Positions 54,278 to 64,000 of a DNA stretch of 64,000 nt are shown here, piece by piece; positions within the stretch are counted from its first letter, which is position 1, and each line of letters begins with the position of its first letter. The notes under the pieces are model-generated. The model saw nothing but the letters and a program-made list of their open reading frames with translations, made no database searches and was not told the DNA's origin. Position numbers and translations under genes: made by a program. The DNA is from Bifiguratus adelaidae. Lineage: Eukaryota > Mucoromycota > Endogonomycetes > Endogonales. The stretch is taken from assembly GCA_002261195.1 (NCBI GenBank), contig MVBO01000020.1, positions 1 through 64,000 of the forward strand, read 5' to 3'.

Positions 54278-56542
54278 ATGCTGCCGACTCACCGGACTTT
54301 TCGGACAGGGAGGTCGACTTATGAAGAAGATCAGGACGACAAGTACATGAAAGGTGGCTCTTCGTATCGGCACTTATTGCGCAGGTTCAAGGTATGTGAT
54401 GCCTCGTGCACTTGAAGACAAGAACGGGAGATAACCGATTCAATGTAACGTAGCGTGCGCTTCAACATGGCGATGTCACTTGGAGGCGAGTTGTACTCGT
54501 CGTTGTGGGGTTATTACTGTTCACGATGCTCCTAGTTCACTCCAACAAGGAGGATGCAGTGGCAAAGTGGAGACAAAGTGCGGGCCGATATAACGCCGGA
54601 GCAGACGCCGATGCAGTTCGAGATGGCGAGAACAATGAAGTCATCCAACACAAGACTGATGCTGCCATACCCGGAGCAGGTAGCAGGTACCACGGCGTAC
54701 CCGTACCGGACTATCAACCTCCAGATACTATCGAAGACGAGGTCGACAGAGAAATCGAGCATGAACTTTTCGATCACGACAAGCCAAAGGATGCTTGGAA
54801 GCAAGACGCAGGGCCAATCACACCATCACCCTTTCTTTTCCATCAGACACCTCCACCAGCCTCTTTGTGGTCCTCAGAACCGTTATGGGCTGAGCGACAG
54901 CAGGCCGTCGTTGCTGCATTCAAGGATTCTTGGCGCAGCTATGCTGAGCATGCTTTCGGCCAAGATGAATATCATCCCATCGCACACAAGGGAGAGACCT
55001 GGATCGACGGCGGTATAGGATTGATGATTATCGATTCGCTAGACACTATGCTTCTGATGAATCTTACCGACGAGTACAATCAGGCTCGCCGATGGATCGA
55101 AAGAGACCTCGACTACAGCAAAACTGGTCAAGTGAACCTATTCGAGACCACCATCCGTGTGGTCGGCGGTCTTCTATCGGCTTATCATCTTTCAGGGAAC
55201 GATGATCTGTACTTGAAAAAAGCCGATGATCTCGCTAGCCGACTACTCGTAGCTTTTGAGACACCGACAGGCTTGCCTTGGGCTAATGCAAAATTATTTG
55301 GGACGAAACTACCATCCTCATATTTCGATCCTAACCCTACTTCAACAGCAGAAGCGACAACCGTCCAAATGGAATTCAAGTACCTCGCCCACTTGACAGG
55401 AAAGAAAGAGTATTGGGACAAGGCGGAAACAGTCATGAAGATTATCACAGACAGAGTGAAAGGGGGTAACAGCCTTGAAGGCCTACTTCCCATCCTTATG
55501 AAGTATGTATAGCAGTTATCATTGGAGTTCATGCATTTAATCTCTGTTCCGTAGTCCTCAGACAGGCTACTTCCAGGGCCATGAAATAAGGCTAGGATCT
55601 CGCGGCGACAGTTATTATGGTACGCTCGATACGCTAGCCGAGACTATATCTAATCAATTTTTTATGTAGAATATTTGCTCAAACAATACCTTCAAACGGC
55701 GCGGACGGAACCTGTCTATCGAGCAATGTATGATCAAGCCGTCGCCGCCATCAAGAAATATCTCATTGGATATTCTCATCCAAACAACTTACTCTTCCTT
55801 GGAGAACTGCCTTATGGCGCAAATCAACCAGACAAGCTCAGTAACAAGATGGACCACCTGGTCTGCTTCATGGGAGGCAATTTGGCACTTGGCGCGACTG
55901 AAGGTTTGCCTGTCAGCGAAGCGATGGCGCAATTGACAAGAAGTGATCTGGAAGATGTCAAAATTGGCGCTGAATTGACAAGAACCTGCTACGAAACATA
56001 CAATGTGACAGCCTCTGGTCTTGCGCCGGAAATCGTATACTTCCGTGTCAAAGACGGATACAGCAAGCCCGACGATGGCACAGGATATCAGCAAGATATT
56101 GAGATTCGCCCGAATGATGCACACAACCTTCTGCGCCCCGAGACTGTGGAATCCTTGTTCTTGATGTATCGTTTGACCGGTGATAGACAGTATCGGTAAG
56201 TAGCGGAGGTGGTGCAGTCGATTGGTTATTAATTCGATCGCAGTGAATGGGGTTGGAAAATCTTCAGCAACTTTGTCAAGCATGCACGACTTCCAGACGG
56301 AGGGTATTCGGCATTGAACGATGTCACAGTTTCACCTCCGCCTAGAAGAGACAAAATGGACACATTTTGGCTGGTACGTACCGGATCGTAGCAGCAAACA
56401 AGCCTTGACTCACGCATTTCACCAGGCTGAAACCCTCAAGTACCTTTACCTCCTCTTCGGCCCACAAGACCTTATACCCTTAGATAGATATGTCTTCAAC
56501 ACCGAAGCGCATCCTTTACCAGTCTTCACGCCAAAAATGTAA
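54278..56542 (+). CDS. MNS1: ER mannosyl-oligosaccharide 1,2-alpha-mannosidase (GH47)
   Basis: Type II membrane enzyme trimming N-glycan mannose in the ER. The start [19 protein letters not shown] at 54278 is chosen because it splices (intron about 54390-54450) to the membrane anchor [16 protein letters not shown]. The catalytic domain includes [75 protein letters not shown] and [33 protein letters not shown] carries a catalytic Glu and [11 protein letters not shown] the C-terminal family signature with the Ca-binding Thr. Conserved acidic residues are present. Five introns. Its stop (56540-56542) is immediately followed by the first ATG of the ALKBH7 frame. Confidence 0.93.
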
Positions 56543-57523
56543 ATGTACGCATTTGAACTCATGAACAAGTTGCCGAGGGCATTAGCACGGAAGTTTGCAT
56601 CGGCTCATATACTGCGAAGAGTTGATCCCGGAGCAAACTGGTCGCAATATGTACGTGGTCTTGCGACAGCTACACCTTACAAGGACCTGTGCAATTCTTC
56701 AACAACCCTATCTACATACTTTCACCTTTCCCCCTCCTGCGATGAACGATCGTCTACCTATAGCATACACGACTTCCTCCTTTTTCCGACTTTTCTATCT
56801 AAAGATGAACAGTACTTGCTCTTAGAAGCTTGTAATCGCAAGCTGAAGCGTTCGCTGGGCAAAGGCGCACCCTACGAACGAGGACACTTTGACGGCGTGA
56901 TACGAGGTTACAAGGAATGTGTTGTGAGCGACTGGCAAAAAGACGCTGTACGGGTACAGCCGCTCATAGATCGAGTCAAGAGCCTGTTCCCAAAGGACAC
57001 TCACTGGGATGTGCCCCATATTTTAGGTATGGAAGTTTGAATCACAGCTGTTCTGGAGAGCTTGACAAGGCATCTATCTACATTGATGGCAGATTTATCA
57101 AAGCACGGAGAGATCTTAGCGCACATTGATAATGTAGAGGTAAGTCTGTGTGATAATGCAGATGGAATAAGAATCAAAGTCTAATGTCTTGTCCAGTATT
57201 CAGGATCCATTGTCGCCGGATTGTCACTCGGTTCCCCGGCGATCATGACCTTACGTCACAAAGATGACGCGAAGTGCTGGTTTGAGGTCTGGCTAGAACC
57301 TGGATCCTTGTACATCCAGAGGTATGCTTAAGAAACGATGCGTGTTTGTAATAGATGCGAGAACTGCATGTCAATTTTAACTTTCCTCTCGTGCAGAGAT
57401 TCAATCAGGTACAACTTCACCCACGAAATTTGCAGGGGTCCAAAGATTTGGGTACCAACTGGAGACTCAGTGGCAAAGGAAAGACGTGTATCGGTGATGT
57501 TCAGAGTAAGCTTGGCGGACTGA
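56543..57523 (+). CDS. ALKBH7: ALKBH7-like mitochondrial Fe(II)/2-oxoglutarate dioxygenase
   Basis: AlkB-family oxygenase; animal ALKBH7 acts in mitochondria. The ATG at 56543 abuts the GH47 stop; a better start may be 56561 (MNKLPRALARKFASAHILRR), an Arg/Lys-rich presequence-like end. Core features after splicing are FLSKDEQYLLLEACNRKLKR, HILDLSKHGEILAHIDNVEY with the metal-binding HxD, SGSIVAGLSLGSPAIMTLRH, and FEVWLEPGSLYIQRDSIRYN. FTHEI supplies the distal His. The expected Arg for 2-oxoglutarate is plausibly in VAKERRVSVMFR. Four introns, all GT-AG. The protein is shorter and lacks the nucleic-acid flips of DNA-repair AlkB enzymes, as in ALKBH7. Confidence 0.86.
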
Positions 57524-58021
57524 TTCCCTACACAATTTCGACTGAGGAACATTCTGTAACAGGATTTACGCTCTAGAGCCTAAACTGTAGGATGAAGTGA
57601 CATAGAACACTGAATGTGAATATTTTTTCCGGATAATACAGATGTATAACGAGAAGAGAAGACAAGGACAGACGCTTTTTCAAATCGTCTCGAAAGAACC
57701 CACATCCAAACAAACAAATAATGGTCAAGAAAATTTCCTGAAGGACCATGTTTCCTTTGTTGAATCGTGACCAATGACAAGGAATGTTTAGCGACAGTCG
57801 CATAATTGTGCAAAGGCATCTCTCTCAATCACACTAAGCCGGCCAAGCTTTTGAGGTACAATAGAGTTAGGATTGGTCAACCTTCTTGAAATCATCATCA
57901 TACCTACTGGTCGTGATGCCGAGCATTGATTGATTGTAAAGCTCGATTTATTGTGCACAAAACGATCGTGCTTTACTATCTCACGTCGCACCTTCTCTTT
58001 TCTTCTTTACTTTCACACAGC
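57524..58021. other. Tandem intergenic region before the tail-anchored orphan gene
   Basis: 498 bp. It ends in a polypyrimidine tract and CACACAG one base before the ATG at 58022, suggesting a 5'UTR intron. An in-frame ATG at 57926 would lie inside that intron. Confidence 0.4.
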
Positions 58022-59635
58022 ATGGAAGTATTGGCATCTGGTATGCCAGGACACATGGAGGAAAGCAGCACAGATCGTGCCTTGCAACATGACACAGACG
58101 AAGACGACAGCCTCCTTCTCCTCGACCCGACAGGCACAATCGTCTTGGATTGCATATCGCTTTCTCAGACCGATACGTTTTCGCTTGACAGCTTTGCGGA
58201 CCTTATAGCAGATCACCATGTGGAGGTCACACCAATCCATTCACATGTCTTTAAGGCATTTATACTCGCACGAGTCAAAACGTACGATCCAGTGTCATCA
58301 CGTTACTTTTACTCCTACTACAATGCATGGCATTTGAACAAAGTCTTGTTTCGGACACAGACACTGAACGGAAAGAGGTTGATTCACAGAGTCAATGTTC
58401 GGGATCCCCTCAACAAGTGCGAGATAGTGTCTGTCGAATACTTTATGACTCGAAAACCGAAAGACGAGATCATGCCAGACGGTAGCAAAGTACCGAGAGC
58501 ACGCTTGAGCTTGAAGGATGATCAGGGCAATGAGGTGGAAGCTGGCCTTCCACATCCTCTCTTGCTCTCGGCCTGGATCCCTGCACCTGAGTCCAGACGT
58601 CAAACACAACCTCTCAACGATCCTCGTTCACCTCGATGCACAGCTCGTGATCACGCACAGCCATTGCGGTCTCTCAATGATGATTTACCGCCCACACCGT
58701 CCCCATTGCTTCCGTTGGATGACATCCCAAAGAAGAAGGGACGACGGATCAGACCCTCTCTAACGAGCGGTCTTTCAGCACAAGAGCTACAAGCTTTGAC
58801 TGATAAATTTCCTTTGACTGATTTCATGGACAGAACATTCGATCACTCGACAATCACCGAGAGTGAATTGGCCGATATTGCAGTGAGCCTATCGCCAACC
58901 GCGAATATGACCTCAAGCCCAAAGGCATGTCACAGTCCTAAAATGACAACAGTCAATTACTCAGAACACCAATATTGCGCCATACTCATGTCTACGGACG
59001 CCGAATACCTCTTCTCCTTTGTAACCCGCCACATTTTTCGAGTCAATGCATTAACATCCACAGACTATCGCCTTTTTGAAATCAAGCCTGAACTGTCCCC
59101 AGAGCCTCAATGGGTCGCAGATCAACAGCTTTATACCCAAGGCACTCAAACACCTGTCGACCCGCAATCACATCAGCAGTATTCACATCAACTTGCACCG
59201 CGTTCAAGAGATGATATGGAGCGAGGCAACCTTCCAAGCGAGATTTATCATGGCTTAGAATACCGTGGTGCCCGAAATCAGTTCTACAGACGCATCCGCG
59301 TGCAAATATCCAAATTTCTTACCACTCTCCGCGTCCATGGAACATTTCACGACCATCTGCAAATGCTGACGAGAAGACGGCATTCTGTACCTGAACTTCC
59401 AGTGACCAACCTTGGCTACGTTCGTCGTGGAAACGGAGCCGAGCAGCTCAATACGCGTGGATTCCCCTTACAAGATCGCAGAGACCGAAATCCTGAGCTT
59501 GAAATGGCTGTGAGAAGTCGCGACGAAGAGGAGGCGAAAAGTGCATGTGTTTTGATCCTGCTACTGATTGGTGTTGTGATATGTGCTTCTTTCCTTGGAA
59601 TTATCATTGGTATAGGAAGAGGCTTCAATAGATAG
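58022..59635 (+). CDS. Tail-anchored protein of unknown function (537 residues)
   Basis: An intronless frame, unusual for this window. The N-terminal 40 residues are acidic. A folded region (HVFKAFILARVKTYDPVSSR; RYFYSYYNAWHLNKVLFRTQ; VNVRDPLNKCEIVSVEYFMT) is followed by a Pro/Ser-rich linker, a second smaller region (YCAILMSTDAEYLFSFVTRH), then a basic Arg-rich part. The C-terminus is one hydrophobic segment (ACVLILLLIGVVICASFLGI) followed by a few basic residues, the hallmark of a tail anchor (ER, vacuole or mitochondria). No known domain is recognised. It may be a fungal-specific membrane-linked regulator. Confidence 0.65.
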   Translation: MEVLASGMPGHMEESSTDRALQHDTDEDDSLLLLDPTGTIVLDCISLSQTDTFSLDSFADLIADHHVEVTPIHSHVFKAFILARVKTYDPVSSRYFYSYYNAWHLNKVLFRTQTLNGKRLIHRVNVRDPLNKCEIVSVEYFMTRKPKDEIMPDGSKVPRARLSLKDDQGNEVEAGLPHPLLLSAWIPAPESRRQTQPLNDPRSPRCTARDHAQPLRSLNDDLPPTPSPLLPLDDIPKKKGRRIRPSLTSGLSAQELQALTDKFPLTDFMDRTFDHSTITESELADIAVSLSPTANMTSSPKACHSPKMTTVNYSEHQYCAILMSTDAEYLFSFVTRHIFRVNALTSTDYRLFEIKPELSPEPQWVADQQLYTQGTQTPVDPQSHQQYSHQLAPRSRDDMERGNLPSEIYHGLEYRGARNQFYRRIRVQISKFLTTLRVHGTFHDHLQMLTRRRHSVPELPVTNLGYVRRGNGAEQLNTRGFPLQDRRDRNPELEMAVRSRDEEEAKSACVLILLLIGVVICASFLGIIIGIGRGFNR

Positions 59636-59720
59636 TGACAATGCCTGTCATAAGCGTTCACCTTCCGCGCTGGAACACTCCTTCCTAATTTGGCTTCTTG
59701 CTCCTTGTACGTTGGCCGCC

Positions 59721-61871
59721 ATGTCAGCGCCGCTGATACCATTGTCGAAACTTGCTCGTCGCTTGCTGATATGCGAGCACAAGACATTGAATCATGCTGC
59801 GCCTACTAGCGAGATTAGTATTCCAAAGTCTGACTCAATACTGTCCGAAATGAACACCATCAAAGCCGGCATCAAAAAGGCGCAAGGCAGCACGCTCTTT
59901 GACTGGACCCCGAAAGACTTGGCCATTCAGGTCTGTCGAATAGATCTTTTACTCTTTCAAAAAGCGAACGTTGACTGGCAAGACGTACAAGCTCGTAATC
60001 TAGGAGACCTAGAACACCTTCAGTCGTTCCACCGCTACCTCTTCCACTCATTTATTCACCAAGTCATCGTCTCCAAAGCCGCAAGACCGACGAGAGCGAA
60101 ATCCGAGCACATTAATGCCATCTCTTATCTCCTACATGTCGCGCAGCTTTTGCTTTTTCATTTTGGAGACTTCTCCGGATTCGCAGCCGTTATCTTGGCG
60201 CTTTCAGCACCAGAAGTGCAGAGGTTGAAATACGCTTGGGATGAACTTGATCCGAGCGATTCGCAGAGCTTCCAAAGGTACAGACAAATTGTCCAGCCCG
60301 ATCAAGGCTACTCGCTCTACTTCGCCTTGCTCGAGCGCAAAATTGCCCGGCAAGCGTATTCAGCAACGGATTTTTCCACGGCTGTTCTTGCAATACCATG
60401 GCTTACACCTATACAAGAAAGGATCAAGGCAAGGAAATCAGATACAGCGATGATGACTCTTCTTTTGAGTGTGCTTAGTCGCTGCCGCCACGCAACACGC
60501 GATCCCCTTCATGAAGACAAGACCTTGGCTCTTTCCACCGTGCCTTCACTGGAACGGACATATCCGGAGGTGCGGAGAATGGAATTACGGAATATGTTGG
60601 ATATCGGACCGGAAAATTTGCCTTTGCAGCATTGGGTCTTGTCAAGAGTGTTCCTCTTTCGCAACGAACTTTGGCAAGAAAGTCTACAAGCTTGTCCACT
60701 TCAGTCTTGCGAAGTACCTCCGACATCGGAAGAGGACATTGTGAGTTGGGACGTGGTTGGAGAGGATATCGAACCATCTATCACAGCCACCTCCGGGGAC
60801 CTACCGCGGGTGGATGATGCAGTCCAAAACGGAATCAATAGCGATCGCAGCGATACAAAAATACTGTCGGCCCAACACACTCCGGTGTTAGCCTTAAATA
60901 GCGCACAGAATACTGACGAGGGAAAGACATTTGATATCCAAGGTACAACCACATCGTCGTCAGCATTAAAATCAGATCCGCTCGGAATCTTGGGAATTGA
61001 ATCTAAAGAGAAAGTACCCACAACCCCACAAAAGGAATCTGACAAGTCTCTTAACGTATCGCCTATGCCACAAACAAGTTCACCGAAAATCCCACTAGCG
61101 CCTGTGAAACCCAAATTCAACCCTGCAGCAAGAGAATTCGTCCCACGGAGATTGTTCGGATCATCAACATCGATTTCATCCGTCAAGTCAGGAGATTCGA
61201 ATGACAAAACGAAAGCGAGAGCGAATTTTGAGGGGAAAGACATTAAGGATGACATTTCGGAGAGCTCAGAATCGGAAATGTGGACAGGGTATCCTGGTCC
61301 GACGCTGCCGGAGACTGGAGACGAACCTTCAACACGGGAACTTCAACCGGTAACGCAGTTGCAATACAGTGGGGATGATGATGAGGAGGAGGTTTGGACG
61401 GGATACCCAGCTCTGCCGGACTCGGAGCATCAGACGAGTCAAGCAATCAACAATGACGAGGAATGGAAAGGCTATACGGCTTTGACGACTGAAGATGAAT
61501 GGAACAAGGACACCAAAGCGCGGATGGATACCTTGGAATGGAAAGGATACGCACTTGAAACGTCAACGGAAGACGACCTAGATCGAGCAACAGTCATAAA
61601 TGGAGTGATTGTGCCTCGGGGTGGTCGTACATCACCCATGGAGGATTTGTTGAAGGAACGATCTAAAAAGCAGGCCTTATTCCAAAAATTGGCTCAAGAA
61701 CGGCCTTTTGATCCAGACAACGATCAAGATGGTCGAAATGGTCGAACCGAGCATGACGAAGTTCTCCGTGACATGTTGACGTCGGAAGAACTCCGTACTG
61801 GGCGACCATTCTCTGGTACTAAGACGGTCTCGAAAGCCACCACGAAAAAGTACAAGGAAGGCAATCGTTAA
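59721..61871 (+). CDS. RasGEF (CDC25-type) domain protein with WxGY repeats
   Basis: Predicted guanine-nucleotide exchange factor for a Ras-family GTPase. Intronless, 716 residues from ATG 59721. The catalytic CDC25 domain spans roughly residues 60-320: WTPKDLAIQVCRIDLLLFQK, LEHLQSFHRYLFHSFIHQVI, INAISYLLHVAQLLLFHFGD, FSGFAAVILALSAPEVQRLK and PEVRRMELRNMLDIGPENLP. An REM domain is not obvious. The rest is disordered and acidic, with four short Trp-Gly-Tyr motifs (WTGYPG, WTGYPA, WKGYTA, WKGYAL) spaced 25-35 residues apart. The C-terminus is Arg/Lys/Glu-rich. The specific GTPase cannot be inferred. Confidence 0.78.
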   Translation: MSAPLIPLSKLARRLLICEHKTLNHAAPTSEISIPKSDSILSEMNTIKAGIKKAQGSTLFDWTPKDLAIQVCRIDLLLFQKANVDWQDVQARNLGDLEHLQSFHRYLFHSFIHQVIVSKAARPTRAKSEHINAISYLLHVAQLLLFHFGDFSGFAAVILALSAPEVQRLKYAWDELDPSDSQSFQRYRQIVQPDQGYSLYFALLERKIARQAYSATDFSTAVLAIPWLTPIQERIKARKSDTAMMTLLLSVLSRCRHATRDPLHEDKTLALSTVPSLERTYPEVRRMELRNMLDIGPENLPLQHWVLSRVFLFRNELWQESLQACPLQSCEVPPTSEEDIVSWDVVGEDIEPSITATSGDLPRVDDAVQNGINSDRSDTKILSAQHTPVLALNSAQNTDEGKTFDIQGTTTSSSALKSDPLGILGIESKEKVPTTPQKESDKSLNVSPMPQTSSPKIPLAPVKPKFNPAAREFVPRRLFGSSTSISSVKSGDSNDKTKARANFEGKDIKDDISESSESEMWTGYPGPTLPETGDEPSTRELQPVTQLQYSGDDDEEEVWTGYPALPDSEHQTSQAINNDEEWKGYTALTTEDEWNKDTKARMDTLEWKGYALETSTEDDLDRATVINGVIVPRGGRTSPMEDLLKERSKKQALFQKLAQERPFDPDNDQDGRNGRTEHDEVLRDMLTSEELRTGRPFSGTKTVSKATTKKYKEGNR
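61281..61550 (+). repeat. Four acidic WxGY motifs in the RasGEF tail
   Basis: TGG codons start at 61281, 61395, 61465 and 61539, each followed by the code for (T/K)G Y. All are preceded by Glu or Met/Val in an acidic context. Such spaced aromatic motifs usually bind a partner repeatedly; the partner is unknown. Confidence 0.7.
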
Positions 61872-62052
61872 TCGATCGAGAGAGCCACAGAAATCGTACC
61901 TGGTGACGGTAAATTAGAGCAAAACAATGTCACTCCATCCCTATATTCTACTGTCTACAATCTTATCGATCATTCATAATTGAGTATATACCCATGTTCC
62001 TTCCATTCATTTCCTTTTGCCACAATACATTTGGCTCTATCTATGGCCGATT

Positions 62053-63354
62053 TTACCGTCCCGGCACCTCACAATCAGGTATATTCACCTTGAGGTTCTT
62101 GTTCTTGTCAAACAAACCCCAACTCGTTTCCAAAACCCCATATGAACTCTTCCAAGGCTCATCAAATGCCTCGAAAAAGTAGTAGGGCATATTCGATATC
62201 TGATTGGCTCGACACAGAAAGGAATTGAGAAAGTACTGTAAATTGTCCGTGCCCGGTACCGCACCCTGGTATGTTGACCCTTCGGTCGGCCATCCTACTT
62301 CAGATATGATGAATTCTTTGCCGGCCGAGATGGGGATCATGTTGTTTTGGGTATACCCAATCGTCCAATTAGCGGCTGTCTCAACGGTTGTTCCAGCGAA
62401 ATAGGGATGAATATTACCAGAGACTTTGTCTTCAATGTTGACAAGGGTTGAGTTTGTTTCGTAGGATACGTCGGTGGTGAACACGGGCACACTACCCCAC
62501 CCATTGAAACTCAATTCTTGTTTGACCGTCTCAATTTTCGAGTAGAGATCCTCGGCCACGATGGACAAGTTGGCTTGATTGGAAGCCCGGAACAAGACTT
62601 CATTTCCAATGGAAATGCCGTCGATGTGTGCCGTACCGTATGCCTTCAAAACATTGAGCACGTCTTTGTGCTGTCGATCGTACGTGGTGGAGTTGCCGTC
62701 GACCCAAACCGTAAGAATAACTCCCATATTGATCTTGAGAGCATTGATTGCGTACAGCGTCCAATTCGCGACGTTACAGTCGGTGCCATAGAGACGCAGG
62801 CGAGGCGTCAATTGGCTCATGATCTTGACATCATCAATGACATCTTGTAGAGTGTCTCCACACCAAGGCAACTGCGATTTCTGGGGGGTGTAGTTGAGTC
62901 CGTAAAAGCTCTTGTGAAGTCGACGATCCCTGGTAATAGTTAGGTTGAGCGAAGCGGCAGGTTGAGTTGGAGGTTGTTGTGAAGCTTGATCTGTGTACAT
63001 ACGGCTTGCATTGGCACGATTTACAAAGAAATAGATGGTGCCGGCAATCGCGCCAAAGAAGATAACTATGCCTGCAAGGGTAAGGAAACGTCGAGAGCGT
63101 CGGGAAGATGTTTGGTGTTCTTTGAGCCATGGCGAAGGTTCGTCGGACATGGATGGAATAAGTGTAGTGCTTGTAGCTGATGAGCCAGTGGAGACTGCGG
63201 AAGACGACCCGGTCTCGGAGCCTGCTGTACCAGGTATCTCTGCCTTCTCGGATTCAATAATCAATTCTGTGGGCCGAGTCGATGTAAAGTGAGACTGCAC
63301 GGCGCGTTCGGGTGACTGTGGCGCCTGCGGATGAGATGGAGATGGAGGGAGCAT
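62053..63354 (-). CDS. Membrane-anchored GH17 glucan endo-1,3-beta-glucosidase
   Basis: Cell-wall beta-1,3-glucan remodelling enzyme similar to the aspergillus btgC group. The N-terminal 85 residues are Pro/Ser-rich and cytoplasmic, followed by a signal anchor (RFLTLAGIVIFFGAIAGTIY). The GH17 barrel contains KSFYGLNYTPQKSQLPWCGD, ITPRLRLYGTD-type strands, and MGVILTVWVDGNSTT. The proton donor Glu is in GISIGNEVLFRA and the nucleophile Glu in EFIISEVGWPTEG. The end is FLNSFLCRANQISNMPYYFF, then FEAFDEPWKSSYGVLETSWG. Both catalytic glutamates are intact. Intronless. Anchoring places it at the plasma membrane facing the wall. Confidence 0.92.
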   Translation of the reverse strand: MLPPSPSHPQAPQSPERAVQSHFTSTRPTELIIESEKAEIPGTAGSETGSSSAVSTGSSATSTTLIPSMSDEPSPWLKEHQTSSRRSRRFLTLAGIVIFFGAIAGTIYFFVNRANASRMYTDQASQQPPTQPAASLNLTITRDRRLHKSFYGLNYTPQKSQLPWCGDTLQDVIDDVKIMSQLTPRLRLYGTDCNVANWTLYAINALKINMGVILTVWVDGNSTTYDRQHKDVLNVLKAYGTAHIDGISIGNEVLFRASNQANLSIVAEDLYSKIETVKQELSFNGWGSVPVFTTDVSYETNSTLVNIEDKVSGNIHPYFAGTTVETAANWTIGYTQNNMIPISAGKEFIISEVGWPTEGSTYQGAVPGTDNLQYFLNSFLCRANQISNMPYYFFEAFDEPWKSSYGVLETSWGLFDKNKNLKVNIPDCEVPGR

Positions 63355-64000
63355 GAGGTATAATGCTATACGTCAGAATCCAAGGAGCTTTTTAAGCTCT
63401 ATTGGTTCAAAAAGGATGATGCTAGGCAATCCGCCCGACTGGATCTGAACGAATGAATGACAATGAGCCAAGGATTTGCGTGAGTAGCAAATGATCTTGC
63501 AATATATCGATGATGCAACACCCTCAGAGATAGAGGTTAACGAACAACTTCCCACCACCGATCCCTCGAATGACATCTATCCTACACGCGCCATGAGACA
63601 ATGGAAATTAAAAAAAAGCGAGACACAATTCATGCTACGCATGGTTCCAAATTTGGGAGTGGTTGAACGTGCGTGCGTCGGTATATGTGTAGCATCAACC
63701 GATCGTACGAGAGCCGGATCGATGCCGACCGACCGTGGTGCGGAGCTATGGAGTATAATGCTTCCTTTTTGAACCCATGGTGCGACCGCTATTTTTACAT
63801 GAGAGCATGCCAAGCCAGAGGCCGGAATGTTTCACATTTGAAACCTAAAGGGCAGGATCTTGGCTAATTTTTCAAGACGTAACATGACTATAGCCACGTC
63901 CTAAGCGATCAAAGCCCTCCCCCCACACGCATTGTCCCCCCTCCCTAAGTCATACTAATCCAGATATAGAGTCAAATTTCACCTGTCATTTCAAAGTTCA
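63355..64000. other. Upstream region of the GH17 gene
   Basis: 646 bp with no supported gene. A C-rich run with several CCCC motifs at about 63917-63944 contains CCCCT stress-element-like sequences; significance unproven. Confidence 0.35.

Noticed and set aside
1-64000. tRNA, rRNA, CRISPR or transposon genes
   Set aside because: No B-box/T-arm motifs, repeat-spacer arrays, terminal repeats, transposase or reverse-transcriptase motifs were seen by eye; a tRNAscan and repeat search would settle it.

Overview
The window reads as nuclear DNA of a fungus. Genes are intron-rich with short introns (mostly about 45-70 nt, donor GTAAGT-like, some visible TACTAAT/CTAAC branch points), intergenic gaps are often under 100 bp, and the gene set is fungal: tricalbin, fungal low-molecular-weight thioredoxin reductase, a separate prephenate dehydrogenase, PDX1, a membrane-anchored GH17 glucanase, a GPI-anchored cysteine-rich wall protein and a two-finger GATA factor. 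ITFG1-like, RBM42, ALKBH7 and OMA1 occur together with these, which suggests (inference) an early-diverging lineage such as Mucoromycota or Zoopagomycota rather than a yeast. The phylum cannot be fixed from this sequence alone.

Layout. 0.3-10.3 kb: membrane contact and lipid/Golgi traffic (tricalbin, RGP1, LOA1) and a PLP aminotransferase. 10.7-12.7 kb: SUS1 and SGF73, two subunits of the SAGA deubiquitinase module, tail to tail. 12.8-25.2 kb: secretory pathway and quality control (ITFG1-like protein, a tandem pair of ER thioredoxin-domain proteins of which the first is truncated, PIG-S, a FAF2-type UBX protein), with FYV7 and mitochondrial OMA1. 25.6-31.5 kb: TRR1, TYR1, a GPI-anchored surface protein, a secreted GH43. 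31.5-35.0 kb: a gene-poor stretch with one small ORF and an F-box-like remnant. 35.0-44.5 kb: a Ser/Pro-rich protein, PTPA, PDX1, PRP38, an FAD monooxygenase, RBM42, an NmrA-like reductase. 45-64 kb: an acidic protein, an NT-C2 protein, a GATA factor, a small helical protein, a cyclin, ER mannosidase, ALKBH7, a tail-anchored orphan, a RasGEF and a GH17 glucanase.

Housekeeping genes dominate and no mobile element, CRISPR, tRNA or rRNA gene was recognised. The most notable signals are in gene architecture. Six GC-AG introns are supported by reading frame and homology (three in PIG-S alone). There is an 11-nt micro-exon in the FAD monooxygenase, a GA donor at a homologous splice site in the truncated ER-thioredoxin copy, 3'-splice-site-like sequences ending 1-2 nt before several start codons, and near-zero spacing between some genes (RGP1/LOA1 start codons 36 bp apart; MNS1 stop directly followed by the first ATG of ALKBH7). 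TRR1 and the monooxygenase carry single-base frame breaks, which may be sequence errors.
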